From an uncultured Prevotella sp. (GTDB taxonomy: Bacteria > Bacteroidota > Bacteroidia > Bacteroidales > Bacteroidaceae): a stretch of 7,193 nt of DNA. Position numbers and translations under genes: made by a program. How positions within the stretch are numbered: the stretch's first letter is position 1; every line of letters begins with the position of its first letter. Location: contig CALJCU010000394.1 of the NCBI GenBank assembly GCA_938023885.1, positions 1 through 7,193 on the forward strand, read 5' to 3'. The notes beneath the pieces are model-generated. The model was not told where the DNA came from and searched no databases. It saw only the letters and a program-made list of their open reading frames with translations. This document shows, in pieces, positions 6,474-7,193 of the stretch.

Positions 6474-6514
6474 AAAGAGTCTGTGTACATATTTCATCGT
6501 ATGCAGGCTCTTTT
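6474..6514 (+). terminator. Terminator-like hairpin after ffh
   Basis: Bases 6474-6488 (AAAGAGTCTGTGTAC) pair with 6499-6513 over 15 consecutive positions, three of them G-U, around a 10-nt loop (6489-6498). The stem ends in CTCTTTT, so the short T-run partly belongs to the right arm and only one further T follows before CAGTTT. It lies 6 nt after the ffh stop and 32 nt before folD. It probably ends the ffh transcript, perhaps incompletely given the weak T-tail. Confidence 0.65.
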
Positions 6515-6545
6515 CAGTTTGGAATATATCCTTAAAAATAAACTT

Positions 6546-7193
6546 ATGCAGTTAATAGACGGGAAAGCTACAGCTGCAGCCATCAAAGCAGAGTTGGCAG
6601 CAGAAGTTGAGAAAATGGTGGCAACAGGACAGAAACGTCCTCATTTGGCCGCAGTTCTTGTAGGGCATGATGGTGGAAGTGAAACCTATGTGAACAACAA
6701 AGTGAAAGCTTGTGAGGTTTGCGGCTTCAAGTCTTCGTTGATTCGCTATGAAGATGATGTCACAGAAGAGGAACTTCTTGCCTGTGTGGCTCGCTTGAAT
6801 GCTGATACTGATGTAGATGGTTTTATTGTTCAGTTGCCTTTGCCTAAACATATTTCTGAGCAAAAGGTTATTGAAGCCATCGACTATCGTAAAGATGTAG
6901 ATGGTTTCCATCCTATCAATGTAGGACGTTTAGGTGCCGGATTGCCTTGTTTCGTATCAGCTACTCCGCGTGGAATCCTCGAATTGCTGCGTCGCTACAA
7001 TATCGAGACACGCGGGAAGAAATGTGTGATTCTTGGGCGGAGCAATATTGTTGGTAAGCCTTTGGCTAGCTTGATGATGCAGAAGCAGTATGGTGACTCT
7101 ACGGTGACGGTTTGTCACAGCCATAGTGCAACATTAAAAGAAGAGTGCCAGCGTGCAGATATTCTTGTTGCTGCTATCGGTCAGCCTGAATTT
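6546..7193 (+). CDS. folD: FolD, Bacteroidetes type, 5' part (runs off the window)
   Basis: This is a bifunctional methylene-THF dehydrogenase / methenyl-THF cyclohydrolase. The frame is open for 216 codons from ATG 6546 to the right edge with no stop; family length is about 285-300, so about 70-80 residues lie outside. Motifs are YVNNK (48-52, catalytic Tyr48 and Lys52), VQLPLP (95-100), DVDGFHP (117-123), ATPRG (139-143) and GRSNIVGKP (164-172, NADP-binding domain). The start MQLIDGKATAAAIKAEL is the standard FolD beginning and follows an AT-rich leader. It is a different gene from the actinobacterial folD at the left edge. Two 60-base lines I counted give 42% and 37% GC, well below ffh, with more T- and A-ending codons. 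I found no clear promoter in the 32 nt between the hairpin and the ATG. Confidence 0.97.
   Translation, partial: MQLIDGKATAAAIKAELAAEVEKMVATGQKRPHLAAVLVGHDGGSETYVNNKVKACEVCGFKSSLIRYEDDVTEEELLACVARLNADTDVDGFIVQLPLPKHISEQKVIEAIDYRKDVDGFHPINVGRLGAGLPCFVSATPRGILELLRRYNIETRGKKCVILGRSNIVGKPLASLMMQKQYGDSTVTVCHSHSATLKEECQRADILVAAIGQPEF

Noticed and set aside
6514..6545. A separate promoter for the right-hand folD
   Set aside because: TTTG occurs at 6518-6521, but no TAnnTTTG element sits at the right distance before the ATG at 6546.
1..7193. folD at both ends, suggesting a circular molecule or a terminal overlap
   Set aside because: The two folD sequences are clearly different genes (PCTPRGCIELMERHG versus ATPRGILELLRRYN, about 77% versus about 40% GC), so they do not overlap or close a circle.

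Overview
The window is a composite of two unrelated genomes. Bases 1 to about 740 are very GC-rich (77% in a 60-base line I counted, almost every third codon position C or G). They encode the end of a serine hydroxymethyltransferase (glyA) and the first part of a methylene-tetrahydrofolate dehydrogenase/cyclohydrolase (folD), with protein sequence and gene order typical of high-GC Actinobacteria, probably an Actinomyces-like organism. From about 748 onward composition drops to about 53-60% GC. The proteins become Bacteroidetes-like, probably Prevotella: A-rich leaders without Shine-Dalgarno sites, a TTTG/TAnnTTTG-type promoter, and Bacteroidetes-type TrpB, TrpE, FolD and glutaredoxin-like sequences. 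The taxon names are judgement from recognition, not from a search.

The two parts meet inside one open reading frame (253-1392) that reads as the N-terminal half of FolD joined in frame to TrpA lacking its N-terminus. The switch falls in a His-Gly-Ile-Asp stretch that probably occurs in both parents. I read it as a false assembly or cloning join, not a real fusion enzyme.

Layout: glyA end (1-256); folD fragment (253-747); trpA fragment (748-1392); trpB (1420-2613); trpE (2600-4036, overlapping trpB by 14 nt); a strong hairpin in the trpE-trpG gap (4055-4076); trpG (4102-4665); a frameshifted glutaredoxin-like gene (4671-4968); a promoter/repeat region (4969-5093); ffh (5094-6467); a terminator-like hairpin (6474-6513); and the start of a second, Bacteroidetes-type folD (6546 to the window end). 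All genes are on the + strand.

The trp genes give both subunits of tryptophan synthase (TrpA, TrpB) and of anthranilate synthase (TrpE, TrpG): the first and last steps of tryptophan biosynthesis from chorismate. The middle genes trpD, trpC and trpF are not here; they may lie upstream of the true trpA, in sequence lost at the join. ffh (signal recognition particle GTPase) and folD (one-carbon metabolism) follow as separate housekeeping genes. I see no mobile element, CRISPR array, RNA gene or novel system. The points most worth attention are the chimeric join, the frameshifted redox gene, the trpE-trpG hairpin, the repeats and inverted repeat before ffh, and the composition drop at the right-hand folD.
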